Positions 1 through 8,098 of a DNA stretch of 29,833 nucleotides are shown piece by piece. The notes under the pieces are model-generated. The model saw nothing but the letters and a program-made list of their open reading frames with translations. It was not told the DNA's origin and did no database searches. The DNA lies in IMG/VR virus record IMGVR_UViG_3300046170_000136, positions 1 through 29,833 of that record; one strand, written 5' to 3'. A program made the position numbers and the translations under genes. The stretch is from a virus. The first letter of the stretch is position 1. Every line of letters starts with the position of its first letter.

Positions 1-180
1 TACAGATAAACATTGCTCTACCCTACTCGTACCTACTCATGATAGCCTCAGCTAGTTAGCCCTACTCTATCACCCCTGTGCGTTACGCCTCTGTTAAAAA
101 CGTTGTTCCGCCACAAGCTATAAGTGCCAGCTAAGCACTTAATTGTTCGTTAAAAAAGTTATACTTGAAATCCTAACAAA
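1..180. promoter_or_regulatory. Non-coding leader upstream of the helicase gene
   Basis: No open frame of useful length crosses this stretch on either strand. It holds three copies of the heptamer CCTACTC (22-28, 32-38, 62-68), a 7-bp inverted repeat (121-141) and a TATACT hexamer at 160-165 that resembles a sigma70 -10 box. No convincing -35 box lies 16-18 bases upstream of it. It most likely carries the promoter or operator of the plus-strand gene, but only the position supports this. No tRNA cloverleaf was found. Confidence 0.4.
121..141. repeat. 7-bp inverted repeat, 7-nt spacer
   Basis: TAAGTGC (121-127) and GCACTTA (135-141) are perfect reverse complements separated by CAGCTAA. No T-run follows, so it is not a standard intrinsic terminator. 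It lies about 20 bases upstream of a possible -10 box, as an operator might. A transcript hairpin is the alternative. Confidence 0.5.
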
Positions 181-1665
181 ATGCAATATATTATTTTGTA
201 TATGGCTAACTTTTTTTTGAAGGAACCTTTTCTTCATCAACTAAAGGCAAGACGAATTTGTCATGATACAAACATCAACAATTTCGCCTATTTGATGGAG
301 ATGGGAACAGGTAAAACTATAACAGCAATCATGGACTTGATGTGTCTGCATCATGAAAAAGGTGTGGATAATTGTGTAATCTTTGCACCGAAGTCCGTGT
401 ATCGTAATTGGTATAAAGAAATTACGGAGTTTGTAAACTTTGATAAAACAAAATATTGCATTAGTACGTGGGACCCGAGTTTAAAAGATCCTGTTACTAA
501 AGCTAAGTTAACCATTCTTTTAGAAAGACAAGATCACATTCCTTTAAATATTTTTTTGATGAACATTGAAGCTATCTCATCACCGAAGGGTGTAAAGTTT
601 TTAGAAAAATATCTCAGTGTACAAGATAAAAAGAAAACAATGATGATTGTTGATGAAAGTACAACTATCAAAACACACAATGCTAAACGTACAAAAAACT
701 TAATTAAGTTGACAAAAGATTTAGCTTACAAAAGAATTTTAACAGGCACACCTATTACTAAATCACCTCTAGATATTTATACACAGTTTGCTTTTCTTGA
801 CCCTAAGATACTAGGTCAAACTAATTACTATGCTTTTCGTGCTCGCTACGCAAAGGTTATTAATAGACCTACGTCAGGTGGTCGTCACTTTCCGATGATA
901 ACAGGCTATCAACGTTTAGATGAATTAGAAGAAAAGATTTATACTCATGCTTTCCGTGTCAAGAAAGAAGAATGCACGGACCTGCCTGAGAAAATATATA
1001 TGAAAAGGTTCATACCTATGAGTGAGAAACAACTTGTAGCTTATGAATCATTGAGAAGAAACGCAATGTTTATTTTCAATGACAAAACAACGACATCTGT
1101 GAACCGGCTCTCACAGATTGTTAAGTTGCACCAGGTATGTTGTGGATTCACTATTAATGATAATGGTGAAATCCATGACGTGCCTAACAAACGATATGAT
1201 GAACTATTAAATGTCCTAGAGGAAGTCGATGGCAAAGTAATTATCTGGGCAAACTATAGACATAATATTGAAACAATAACTCAAAAACTAAAGGAGAAAT
1301 ACGGTGATACTTCGACTGCAGCTTTTTATGGTGATACAGAAAATCAAGTACGCATGGATCTTGTTAAAAATTTTCAGGACAAAGGACATGATCTCACGTA
1401 CCTTGTTGCGAACCCTAAGACTGGTGGATATGGAATCACTCTTACTGCCTCTCACACTGTTGTGTACTTTTCAAACAATTATGATCTTGAGATAAGATTA
1501 CAAAGCGAGGATCGTGCTCACAGAATTGGTCAGAAGAATAAGGTTACCTATGTTGATTTTGTTTGTCAGGGAACGGTTGATGAAAAAATATTAACTGCCT
1601 TGAAGAACAAAGTCGACATAGCCAGTCAAGTGATGGGTGATGAGTTGAAAAGTTGGATTACTTAA
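181..1665 (+). CDS. SNF2/DEAD-type superfamily II helicase
   Basis: This is a nucleic-acid-dependent ATPase of helicase superfamily 2, SNF2-like. The N-terminal RecA domain shows Walker A MGTGKT (residues 41-46), Walker B DEST (158-161) and motif III TGTP (188-191). The C-terminal domain shows GGYGITLT (415-422) and the arginine-finger motif QSEDRAHRIGQ (441-451), whose DRAHRIGQ form is typical of SNF2 proteins. The length of 494 aa is normal for a compact phage enzyme. Its role is probably DNA replication, recombination or transcription remodelling in the infected cell. The start is unsure: ATG 181 or ATG 202 (MANFFLKEP), neither with a clear Shine-Dalgarno sequence. It is the only plus-strand gene, and its stop interlocks with that of the convergent neighbour. 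Confidence 0.93.
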   Translation: MQYIILYMANFFLKEPFLHQLKARRICHDTNINNFAYLMEMGTGKTITAIMDLMCLHHEKGVDNCVIFAPKSVYRNWYKEITEFVNFDKTKYCISTWDPSLKDPVTKAKLTILLERQDHIPLNIFLMNIEAISSPKGVKFLEKYLSVQDKKKTMMIVDESTTIKTHNAKRTKNLIKLTKDLAYKRILTGTPITKSPLDIYTQFAFLDPKILGQTNYYAFRARYAKVINRPTSGGRHFPMITGYQRLDELEEKIYTHAFRVKKEECTDLPEKIYMKRFIPMSEKQLVAYESLRRNAMFIFNDKTTTSVNRLSQIVKLHQVCCGFTINDNGEIHDVPNKRYDELLNVLEEVDGKVIIWANYRHNIETITQKLKEKYGDTSTAAFYGDTENQVRMDLVKNFQDKGHDLTYLVANPKTGGYGITLTASHTVVYFSNNYDLEIRLQSEDRAHRIGQKNKVTYVDFVCQGTVDEKILTALKNKVDIASQVMGDELKSWIT

Positions 1666-1895
1666 TTCTTGTGGAAAATTTTACCTTTAGAATCAACTCT
1701 GATTCTTCTACCACCACCAGTTTTATAATGACCGGCAGGTAATTTTCTCATTGGTTTACCTGTTATATTATCAAAATATTGTGGAGTTTTTGTGGGATCG
1801 CCAAAAGTTCTTCGGATAGTTTTACCTGCTTTGGTTCTCTTTGCGGCTTTTAAAGCTTTACCAAAGCCTTTTTTTGCAATACCGAAAATACCCAT
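1662..1895 (-). CDS. Small basic protein, 77 aa
   Basis: Function not recognised. The protein is rich in Lys, Arg and Gly (MGIFGIAKKGFGKALKAAKR at the start, then KAGKTIRRTFGDPTKTPQYF). The N-terminus could form an amphipathic basic helix, and the C-terminal part contains GGGRRIRVDSKGK. It is the last gene of the minus-strand block and ends on the same TTAA (1662-1665) as the convergent helicase gene. Nucleic-acid binding or membrane association is possible from charge alone. The codon pattern and packing match its neighbours, so I take it as real. Confidence 0.7.
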   Translation of the reverse strand: MGIFGIAKKGFGKALKAAKRTKAGKTIRRTFGDPTKTPQYFDNITGKPMRKLPAGHYKTGGGRRIRVDSKGKIFHKN

Positions 1896-1897
1896 GA

Positions 1898-2026
1898 TTA
1901 ATCACCTGTGAGTTCGTCTTCAAGCTGTTCAATTTCAGCCATGACTTCTGATTCGTTGTCCTCGGTCATTGAGCCACGAAGTTCTCGGATACGTTCTAGT
2001 AAATCTTCTTCTCTATCGTTCGGCAT
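1898..2026 (-). CDS. Small acidic helical protein, 42 aa
   Basis: Unrecognised. The sequence begins MPNDREEDLLERIRELRG and ends EIEQLEDELTGD; nearly every residue fits a charged helix with heptad-like Leu/Ile spacing, so a short coiled coil is likely. The ATG overlaps the upstream stop as TAATG, and the upstream gene's final codons supply AAGGTG as a Shine-Dalgarno sequence. It ends two bases before the 77-aa gene starts. The strong negative charge contrasts with the basic proteins on both sides, so pairing with one of them is conceivable but unproven. Confidence 0.6.
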   Translation of the reverse strand: MPNDREEDLLERIRELRGSMTEDNESEVMAEIEQLEDELTGD

Positions 2027-2190
2027 TAAAAGACACCTTGAAATTTACCGCCTTGTGTAGCAGCACCCATTCCACGTACTTTTGCTTCACCACCGTCTTT
2101 CATGTAACCCATTTTGTTACGTACTTTTTTTGGTAGTTTTGATAGTCCAGGATTTTTCTTTTTATCAACTGGTTTTAGATTCTTTTTCAT
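2026..2190 (-). CDS. Small Lys/Gly-rich phage protein, 54 aa
   Basis: The protein starts MKKNLKPVDKKKNPGLSKL and ends with RGMGAATQGGKFQGVF. Very similar tiny proteins (a basic N-terminus, 'LPKKVRNKMGY', then 'RGMGAAT-GGKF') are familiar to me from marine phage genomes, though no function is known. A strong AGGAGG lies seven bases upstream of the ATG, which fixes the start. The stop overlaps the next start as TAATG, implying coupled translation with the acidic 42-aa protein. Confidence 0.7.
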   Translation of the reverse strand: MKKNLKPVDKKKNPGLSKLPKKVRNKMGYMKDGGEAKVRGMGAATQGGKFQGVF

Positions 2191-2201
2191 AGAGCCTCCT
2201 A

Positions 2202-2360
2202 TTATTTCTTTTTAGCTTCTCTAGCTCTTCTAGCTCTATCCATGGCTTTTGCAGTTACTTTTACTGGATCTAACTTAATTTCTACTATTTTAGATTCATC
2301 AATTACGCCAGGAGTTGAGAAGAGTTTATGTCCTAAATGTTTGTAAGTGTATTTACCCAT
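2202..2360 (-). CDS. Small protein with charged C-terminal helix, 52 aa
   Basis: Unrecognised. The sequence MGKYTYKHLGHKLFSTPGVI is followed by DESKIVEIKLDPVKV and a charged tail ending RARRAREAKKK, probably one helix. AGGA precedes the ATG by about eight bases, just after the lysozyme stop. It sits between the lysozyme gene and the tiny basic proteins in the same operon. Confidence 0.62.
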   Translation of the reverse strand: MGKYTYKHLGHKLFSTPGVIDESKIVEIKLDPVKVTAKAMDRARRAREAKKK

Positions 2361-2375
2361 GCTTGAATCCTACTC

Positions 2376-2831
2376 TTATACGTTCGTTTTTGCAACTATT
2401 TCTGCAAGACTCTCACATCTTTTTGTTGTCTGTTCATGCCACTTCGAGTCCTTCATCTCAGTAGATGCGTCTTTCCAACGTTTTTCACGCATGGCTTTCC
2501 ACATGTTTTTGAACTTACGAACACCGTTGGTGCCTAATTGAAATACCATTTCTAGTATAACTTCAGATACATTGTCAGGTAAATCGTGTCCAACACACTC
2601 ATCTATCAATAAATCAGCCCCCGCAGCAGCTCTATTCAAGTCTATATCAAATAGTTCTTCAACTTCTTCCATGGATATTTCTACGCCTTCAGCGTATCGT
2701 GTCCGTTCGTGAGGCTGAATAAGGTGGCCTATACCGATCGTGGCTTTGCCTAAACTGTCCAAGTACATTACTGTGCGTACCCCTTCGTGCAAACGTACTC
2801 TAGCTTTCAAGTCATCTGTTAAATCAATCAT
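2376..2831 (-). CDS. T4-type lysozyme (endolysin, GH24)
   Basis: The enzyme cleaves the glycan strands of peptidoglycan for host lysis. It aligns with T4 lysozyme along its length. Counting from ATG 2831 (151 aa), the catalytic Glu is in RLHEG (residue 16), followed by Asp in YLDSLGK (25) and Thr in TIGIGHL (31). The Glu, Asp and Thr have the same spacing as T4 E11, D20 and T26. Further down, MVFQLGTNGVRKF matches the T4 MVFQMGETGVAGF segment. No signal peptide is visible, so a holin or pore is expected. I chose ATG 2831 over ATG 2846 because it overlaps the preceding small frame's stop as ATGA and follows a G-rich stretch, while the earlier ATG has no Shine-Dalgarno sequence. Confidence 0.95.
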   Translation of the reverse strand: MIDLTDDLKARVRLHEGVRTVMYLDSLGKATIGIGHLIQPHERTRYAEGVEISMEEVEELFDIDLNRAAAGADLLIDECVGHDLPDNVSEVILEMVFQLGTNGVRKFKNMWKAMREKRWKDASTEMKDSKWHEQTTKRCESLAEIVAKTNV

Positions 2832-2917
2832 GATCCTATCCCCCAATGCTTTTGATGTTCATCGGGATCTCCTTTCTTAAATAAATTTGTAAACCAATAT
2901 TTTAGTCTATATATCAT
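2828..2917 (-). CDS. Possible 29-aa leader-like peptide before lysozyme
   Basis: A short frame starts ATG ATA TAT and encodes MIYRLKYWFTNLFKKGD, followed by a hydrophilic tail ending HWGIGS. The N-terminal half is aromatic, basic and amphipathic. It overlaps the end of the 168-aa gene by 11 bases, and its TGA overlaps the lysozyme start as ATGA. It exactly fills the gap between two genes, in keeping with the packed operon, but its Shine-Dalgarno sequence is weak (AAAGAAAG). It could be a membrane-active peptide or only a coupling frame. Confidence 0.4.
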   Translation of the reverse strand: MIYRLKYWFTNLFKKGDPDEHQKHWGIGS

Positions 2918-3413
2918 AGACTTTCTTTATATCTAAAATTCCAGCAGGTTTCAACATATTTGCTTGCAATAAGTTAGGAACACCACCCATACCTTGTGGC
3001 ATATTAGGATTTGGTGGAATTCCCATGATTCCTGGATCGGGGTCTATAGGATATACTTCTCTAGGGTCAATTACAGGACCATACATAAATCTTTCACTCA
3101 TGGTTGTGCCTTCTGTTGCTCTGTCCATGTAAGGTGTGCTTATAATATCAGGTTCACTAGGAATAGGTCCTTTTATTTCAGGTCTTGGAAAAAAACCACC
3201 TTGTTGGTCCATGGTCCGTGGTTGAACATTAGGCTCACTAGGAATCACTGTTTCTTCTTCTTGTAACATAAACTGATTAGGTCCTGCTTTAAATCCTTCA
3301 AACATCTGTAAAGACTTTGGTGGAGGAACTGATAAATCTCCTCCATCTTTCATACCCGTAGGTAAATTAATAACTCTTACTGAATCAACACCTCCTGTCA
3401 TTGTTCTTTTCAT
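2907..3413 (-). CDS. Pro/Met-rich virion-associated protein, 168 aa
   Basis: No known family. The protein is low in predicted structure and rich in Pro, Gly and Met. It contains two related 'IPSEP(N/D)' stretches (around residues 58 and 84) and a C-terminal segment 'IPPNPNMPQGMGGVPNLLQA' before KPAGILDIKKVYDI. It is translationally coupled to the 948-aa internal protein by a TAATG overlap. Sitting after the ejection-type proteins, it may be a small partner or scaffold for them; that is inference from position. Confidence 0.6.
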   Translation of the reverse strand: MKRTMTGGVDSVRVINLPTGMKDGGDLSVPPPKSLQMFEGFKAGPNQFMLQEEETVIPSEPNVQPRTMDQQGGFFPRPEIKGPIPSEPDIISTPYMDRATEGTTMSERFMYGPVIDPREVYPIDPDPGIMGIPPNPNMPQGMGGVPNLLQANMLKPAGILDIKKVYDI

Positions 3414-6259
3414 TATAGTCCGCCTATTCCTCTTTTGAACATTTGTGTTTCTAAAGCTTCATCTAAACTACCAAAAGCTAAATCTGATCGCACGTCAGGA
3501 CTTAGTTTGCCACTTGCAACTTGAGGTTGACCTGCACCTAAATTAGCTTGAAAAGTTGGTTGTAGTTTTTCTTGTATTAGATTGCCCATATAAGCTTCTC
3601 GTTGAGTTAAACCTCTAGGATTTTGAGGATTTAATTTATTCATTAATTTCATTTGATCTTCTCTTGCTGCTCTGGACTCAACACTTTTTTGAGGTTCTTT
3701 CATTAAACTTAAAATTGATTCTTCAACTTTGTTAGCAAAGTCCATCTGTTCTAAATCTTCTTCGGTAGGTAATGTTGCATTAGCCCAGTCTAAAAGAATT
3801 TTTTGATTTTCTTTTGATATAGTAAAAGGTTTTAAACTTTCTTTTGTAGTTTCAGGTCTTCCTAATGCACTGGCGTAAGCTGAACGTTTAGCAACATCCA
3901 ATCCTGTATCTTGTAAAACTTGTGAAAATGCTTTTAAAACTTTAGGGTCAGTCAATAAAGATGAACCATAACGTAATAGTAAGGGAACCATTAAAGTAGG
4001 TAAACCAAAACCAGCCATGGCTGCACCAGCTTGTGCACCACCAAATAATAATAAACTTTTAAAACCACCTAAAGTTACACGTCTTTGTACAAAAGTTGAA
4101 GGATCGGTAACAGTGAAACTACCTGCTCGTTCTGCTATATCTAAAAATCTTTCAATATCTTTTATTTTTGTTCCAGTAGGTTTTAAAATTTGTTCTAAAA
4201 CTTTTCTTTTGTCAGGACTATTTAATCCTAAATTTTCTGCAAACTTCATAGGATCAAAATCTACTGTTCTAAATCTGAAAACATCTTGTGTATCTTTATA
4301 ACCCTGTTTATAAACTTTTTCTGGATCTAATTTGGCTAAATTTTTATAATCAGTAAATGTTTTTGCAACAGGAAGACCAGACAGTGACCCTTGAAAAGCA
4401 TCATCAAATAATTTTCTCATTATTTTTTTAGCTCCTGCATCAGGTCCCATAGACATAACGGTTTCTTCCGTTGTGATTGTTTTTCCAAAATTAGGATTCA
4501 TATCACCATTAGACAATCGAGGTGTGTCATCTAATGTTTGTACTTTAACTTTAACAGGAACATTTTCTTTCATACCTGCTTTGTAATATGCATCTAGATT
4601 AGCCTTTGGTGTTTTTGCTAATTTTAAAATAGCTGTCATCGCATCAGGATTATCTTTTGACATTTCTAAAACAGTATTTAAAACATCAGAGGCATACATT
4701 GTACCCCCTACTGTTGACTGTGGACCAGGACCAAATATATTTGCATTTACTTGCTTATACATATTAGGAACAGGACCTTCATATTTAGGCATTACATCCG
4801 CTAAATAAGAATTAGCTGTTGTAAGTTTTTTTAAAGCTGTATCAAAAACAACTTTCTCAACATCATCATCAATATTAACCATTTTGTTAAAATCATGTGT
4901 TAGAGCAAGGGATAGTTGTGTAATTCTAGATCCCTCTTTTGCAGGCACAAAACCTTTACCTTCGTTTTTAAAATTTGCTGCAAAATTAGTGAAAAGTTCT
5001 TGAAGCTTTCTAGCTTGTTGAATTGTAATTCCGTCAGGATCTAATCTTTTTAACGTTTGATAGAATTCTCTGAAAGACCTCTCTGATGCTTCACCAGGAA
5101 ATTTAAAATCATACCCGGGAGTTGCAGGCATTTGTCCTTTCAATACTTTGTCAAACTCATCTGCTAATTTTGTAACAGTTTCTGGCTTGATAACTTTTTT
5201 ACCCTCTAATCGTTTTGCATAATTTTCAAAATCTTCATAAAGTAATCTTGATATAGTCATCGTATCCTCATACTCTTTTCTTGCAAATTTCATTACATCT
5301 CCACCTAATGAGGCCATGTGTTGAAAAGGTGCGAAATTACGACTAGCTGTATCAAAATATTGTCTTATTGATTCTTGTGTTCCTTCACCCGCTCTTCTAA
5401 AAGGAGTTCCAATGAAAGGAAATACACCTAAAACTTTAGAATAACCTTTCCAAAAAGCACTATTTGTTGCTTGTATGATACCTAAAGGCATTCCATAAGT
5501 TTCTGCTACTTCTAACATTTTTTGATATTCAGGGTTTTTATTGTCTAGTCCAAATAAAACTCTTCCAACAACAGGTTTAAATGCTTTGACCAGTGGTCCG
5601 AGGGACATGGCTCCTCCTGTAAAAGCTAGATTCATATATGCGTCTTCTAAAAATTTAGCATTTTGTAATTCTCTACTCTCTAAAGGTAAATCATTTAAAT
5701 GTCGTAACATTTGATTTGTCAATTCGTATACTTGTCCACCTGCAGTTGCACCTAAAGAATCTGCAGCAAGTATACTGGCACCCATACCAACAGGACCTGT
5801 CGGAGCTGTTAAAACACCGGCTCCTGCCATTGCTCCTAAAGAACCTATAGCTTCAAAAGAAGGTTTAGAAACCAATTGATCAGGCACTAAACGATCAAGA
5901 CCCATCGGTAATTTACTTTGTAAATCTTTAAAATAATAATTAGCTGGATCTTCAATCAACTTCCTACGTTGATTAGTGTCTGCCATTTTTTGTGCGAGAA
6001 CACTATAATATTGTTTAGCCTGAGTTTCAGGATTAAACGGAATATCTTTAAGTATATTAGCTTGTGTTGCAGTTTTGTATTGATTTAATTGTTCTACAAG
6101 TTGTTGTGGGCTAGCACTTTGATCAATACCATAAAACTCTTTAACTTTTGCAATATCACCTGCAGTAGGATTACTAGGATTTTCAAAATAGAAAGATTGC
6201 TCATTTGGCGTTCCTTTTAAAATTGTAACTTTATTTTTTTTTACTGCTGGTGTGGCCAT
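3413..6259 (-). CDS. Large internal/DNA-ejection-type virion protein, 948 aa
   Basis: This is the largest gene in the window. Two hydrophobic Gly/Ala-rich segments, at about residues 137-175 (IGSLGAMAGAGVLTAPTGP onward) and about 732-770 (LLLFGGAQAGAAMAGFGLP onward), interrupt long charged helical regions. There is no signal peptide. This build resembles podovirus internal (ejection) proteins, which leave the capsid with the DNA and cross the envelope. The gene follows the 609-, 293- and 299-aa genes, as expected for such a set. Start coupling is TAATG with GGAGCA just upstream. I saw no lytic-transglycosylase or peptidase motif. The family assignment rests on architecture, not on a clear homologue. 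Confidence 0.65.
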   Translation of the reverse strand: MATPAVKKNKVTILKGTPNEQSFYFENPSNPTAGDIAKVKEFYGIDQSASPQQLVEQLNQYKTATQANILKDIPFNPETQAKQYYSVLAQKMADTNQRRKLIEDPANYYFKDLQSKLPMGLDRLVPDQLVSKPSFEAIGSLGAMAGAGVLTAPTGPVGMGASILAADSLGATAGGQVYELTNQMLRHLNDLPLESRELQNAKFLEDAYMNLAFTGGAMSLGPLVKAFKPVVGRVLFGLDNKNPEYQKMLEVAETYGMPLGIIQATNSAFWKGYSKVLGVFPFIGTPFRRAGEGTQESIRQYFDTASRNFAPFQHMASLGGDVMKFARKEYEDTMTISRLLYEDFENYAKRLEGKKVIKPETVTKLADEFDKVLKGQMPATPGYDFKFPGEASERSFREFYQTLKRLDPDGITIQQARKLQELFTNFAANFKNEGKGFVPAKEGSRITQLSLALTHDFNKMVNIDDDVEKVVFDTALKKLTTANSYLADVMPKYEGPVPNMYKQVNANIFGPGPQSTVGGTMYASDVLNTVLEMSKDNPDAMTAILKLAKTPKANLDAYYKAGMKENVPVKVKVQTLDDTPRLSNGDMNPNFGKTITTEETVMSMGPDAGAKKIMRKLFDDAFQGSLSGLPVAKTFTDYKNLAKLDPEKVYKQGYKDTQDVFRFRTVDFDPMKFAENLGLNSPDKRKVLEQILKPTGTKIKDIERFLDIAERAGSFTVTDPSTFVQRRVTLGGFKSLLLFGGAQAGAAMAGFGLPTLMVPLLLRYGSSLLTDPKVLKAFSQVLQDTGLDVAKRSAYASALGRPETTKESLKPFTISKENQKILLDWANATLPTEEDLEQMDFANKVEESILSLMKEPQKSVESRAAREDQMKLMNKLNPQNPRGLTQREAYMGNLIQEKLQPTFQANLGAGQPQVASGKLSPDVRSDLAFGSLDEALETQMFKRGIGGL

Positions 6260-8088
6260 TATGCTCCTGCTCCCATTAAATCTTCTGGTTCTAAAAAAAA
6301 TTCATTTTCTTGTGGTTGATCTGTAGAATCATATTGTTGTACATCTTGTTCTGTAGTTGATGAAGGTTGTTGTGGAGGAGGTAGTTCACCTAAAAATTGT
6401 TTATATTTGGTAACATCTTCTTTATATTGTGGTGAATCAAAAACATTCTTGTCCCCACCTGCATAAGAACCTTGACCGTAAATATCCACCTGTGCTTGTC
6501 TAATAAAGGTTAATATTTCTCCCAATTGACCTCTTACAAAATCAGGTGATTTAAATCCTTGAAGATTAACTAATTGAGAAGCTCTGTTAATATCATCAAC
6601 ATTTAATCGGCCTGTAGGTTTCAGGGCACGTGCTAGAGCATATACAATTAAGTTTTCTTGAACTTTTAATTTAGCGTATGTATCGTCATATCCTAAAGAT
6701 GTATAAGTAATTGGTTTGAAGTAGTCGTCAACTTTTACTAATTTATCAACAGGTTTGAAGTCAGATGTAAGTATTGGTATCTTTATACCATCTTTAGGTG
6801 CTTGAAAAGTTACACGTTTTGCTTCTTCTGCTTCCAGACCTGTTACAGGATCTATATCAGGATAAAATATTTTATCTTTATTTCTTAACGTTCCACCTTC
6901 TTGTGTCAACTGATCACCAAGTCCTGGACTAACTGCATTCATGAAAGATCCAAAAGTAGCTCTTGATTCTTTTTTAAAGAAGTCAACAAGACCTTCGGCA
7001 CCAAAAGGTGAGTTTTCTCCTCGTGCAACTTTGTCTGCATCTATAGTCAACATTTTTTGTACAATATCACCTGCACGACCTAATGTTGAGAAATCTCCAA
7101 TCAAATTAGATGCTTGTGTGAAGTTTGGTACACCTGCTGATAAAGCAGCATCTGTTTGTGGTGAATCAAGGGGTGATAAATAAAAACCAGGAGGAGCTTC
7201 TATATCAAAAACAGTATCTCCCTTTTCATCTAATCTTGGTAACATAAATTCATAGACACCTTTTTCTGGATTAAAAACTTTCATGGATGTTGAAACTACT
7301 GGTTGTCCTGTTTCTGGATCAGTAAATGTTATATTGTCAAAAAGTCTATCTGGATTTTTATATAAATCCAAAGCTGCTTTTTGTTTTTCTTTAGCCGTAT
7401 CTATATCAAAATCAGCTAATTTCTTTTGCATGTCCATATCGAAAGAAAGATTTTTCATAAGATATTCATTATCCATATTCATTTTTTTTAGAAAAAAATC
7501 AGCTTCTTTTTCAAGAATTGCTGCGTTTTGAGCTTGCATTTGTTCAATGGCAAGTTCTTTCATTTTTAAATTGTGTGTAATTTTAGCTGCTTTCTCTGCA
7601 CTTTCTCTTTTTAAATATGAACCTGTTGCTTGTGCTAACACATCAAAAATTCCTGCAGCACCCTTATAAGGAGTTCTTGCATTTATTGAATCGACTAAAA
7701 AGTTTATTGATTTCTCTACGCCTTTTGTTTGTGGTAAAGGACCTAATTGTTCTTGTATACCTGATAAAGCATCTTCAAAACTAACTCTTTTTCCAAGACC
7801 CATACTTTCAGCAATCATACTTTGAGTCTCATCCATAGATTGTCTTACAGGAAGAAACTTATCGGCATAATTTAATGCCATTTGATTGTATATAGGTGTT
7901 TGATCAACTGCTGCCTCAGCTAAATTCATATTTACTTCATCTTTAGCCTGTGTTTCCGCTTGTTGTTGCGGATCAGTTACAGTAAATGTGCCACCTTGTA
8001 CATTAGGCAACGGTTGAATAGGACTTATAGGTTTTATTGTTAAATCTGTTTTGAAAGAGTTTAATGTATCAAATCCTGAATTGGCCAT
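6259..8088 (-). CDS. Coiled-coil internal virion protein, 609 aa
   Basis: After a Pro/Gln-rich N-terminus comes a long charged helix at about residues 155-243 (KAAKITHNLKMKELAIEQMQ onward), strongly predicted as coiled coil. A mixed domain follows, and the tail ends in Gln/Pro/Glu-rich sequence and LMGAGA. There is no signal peptide or transmembrane helix. Its place between two other internal-type proteins suggests a component of the ejection apparatus or internal core. The final codons (GGAGCAGGAGCATAATG) form the ribosome-binding site of the 948-aa gene. No homologous family was recognised with certainty. Confidence 0.6.
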   Translation of the reverse strand: MANSGFDTLNSFKTDLTIKPISPIQPLPNVQGGTFTVTDPQQQAETQAKDEVNMNLAEAAVDQTPIYNQMALNYADKFLPVRQSMDETQSMIAESMGLGKRVSFEDALSGIQEQLGPLPQTKGVEKSINFLVDSINARTPYKGAAGIFDVLAQATGSYLKRESAEKAAKITHNLKMKELAIEQMQAQNAAILEKEADFFLKKMNMDNEYLMKNLSFDMDMQKKLADFDIDTAKEKQKAALDLYKNPDRLFDNITFTDPETGQPVVSTSMKVFNPEKGVYEFMLPRLDEKGDTVFDIEAPPGFYLSPLDSPQTDAALSAGVPNFTQASNLIGDFSTLGRAGDIVQKMLTIDADKVARGENSPFGAEGLVDFFKKESRATFGSFMNAVSPGLGDQLTQEGGTLRNKDKIFYPDIDPVTGLEAEEAKRVTFQAPKDGIKIPILTSDFKPVDKLVKVDDYFKPITYTSLGYDDTYAKLKVQENLIVYALARALKPTGRLNVDDINRASQLVNLQGFKSPDFVRGQLGEILTFIRQAQVDIYGQGSYAGGDKNVFDSPQYKEDVTKYKQFLGELPPPQQPSSTTEQDVQQYDSTDQPQENEFFLEPEDLMGAGA

Positions 8089-8098
8089 GGCTCACCTC

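Noticed and set aside
1-120. Possible tRNA or small RNA gene in the left non-coding region
   Set aside because: No T-arm GTTC consensus with matching stems and no acceptor stem could be formed on either strand.
1041-1495. Short frames inside the helicase gene (minus strand 1041-1235 and plus strand 1304-1495)
   Set aside because: They lie fully inside a gene with clear helicase motifs and have no Shine-Dalgarno sequence or recognisable sequence.
4017-4301. Plus-strand 94-aa frame
   Set aside because: Antisense shadow of the 948-aa internal-protein gene, no supporting signals.
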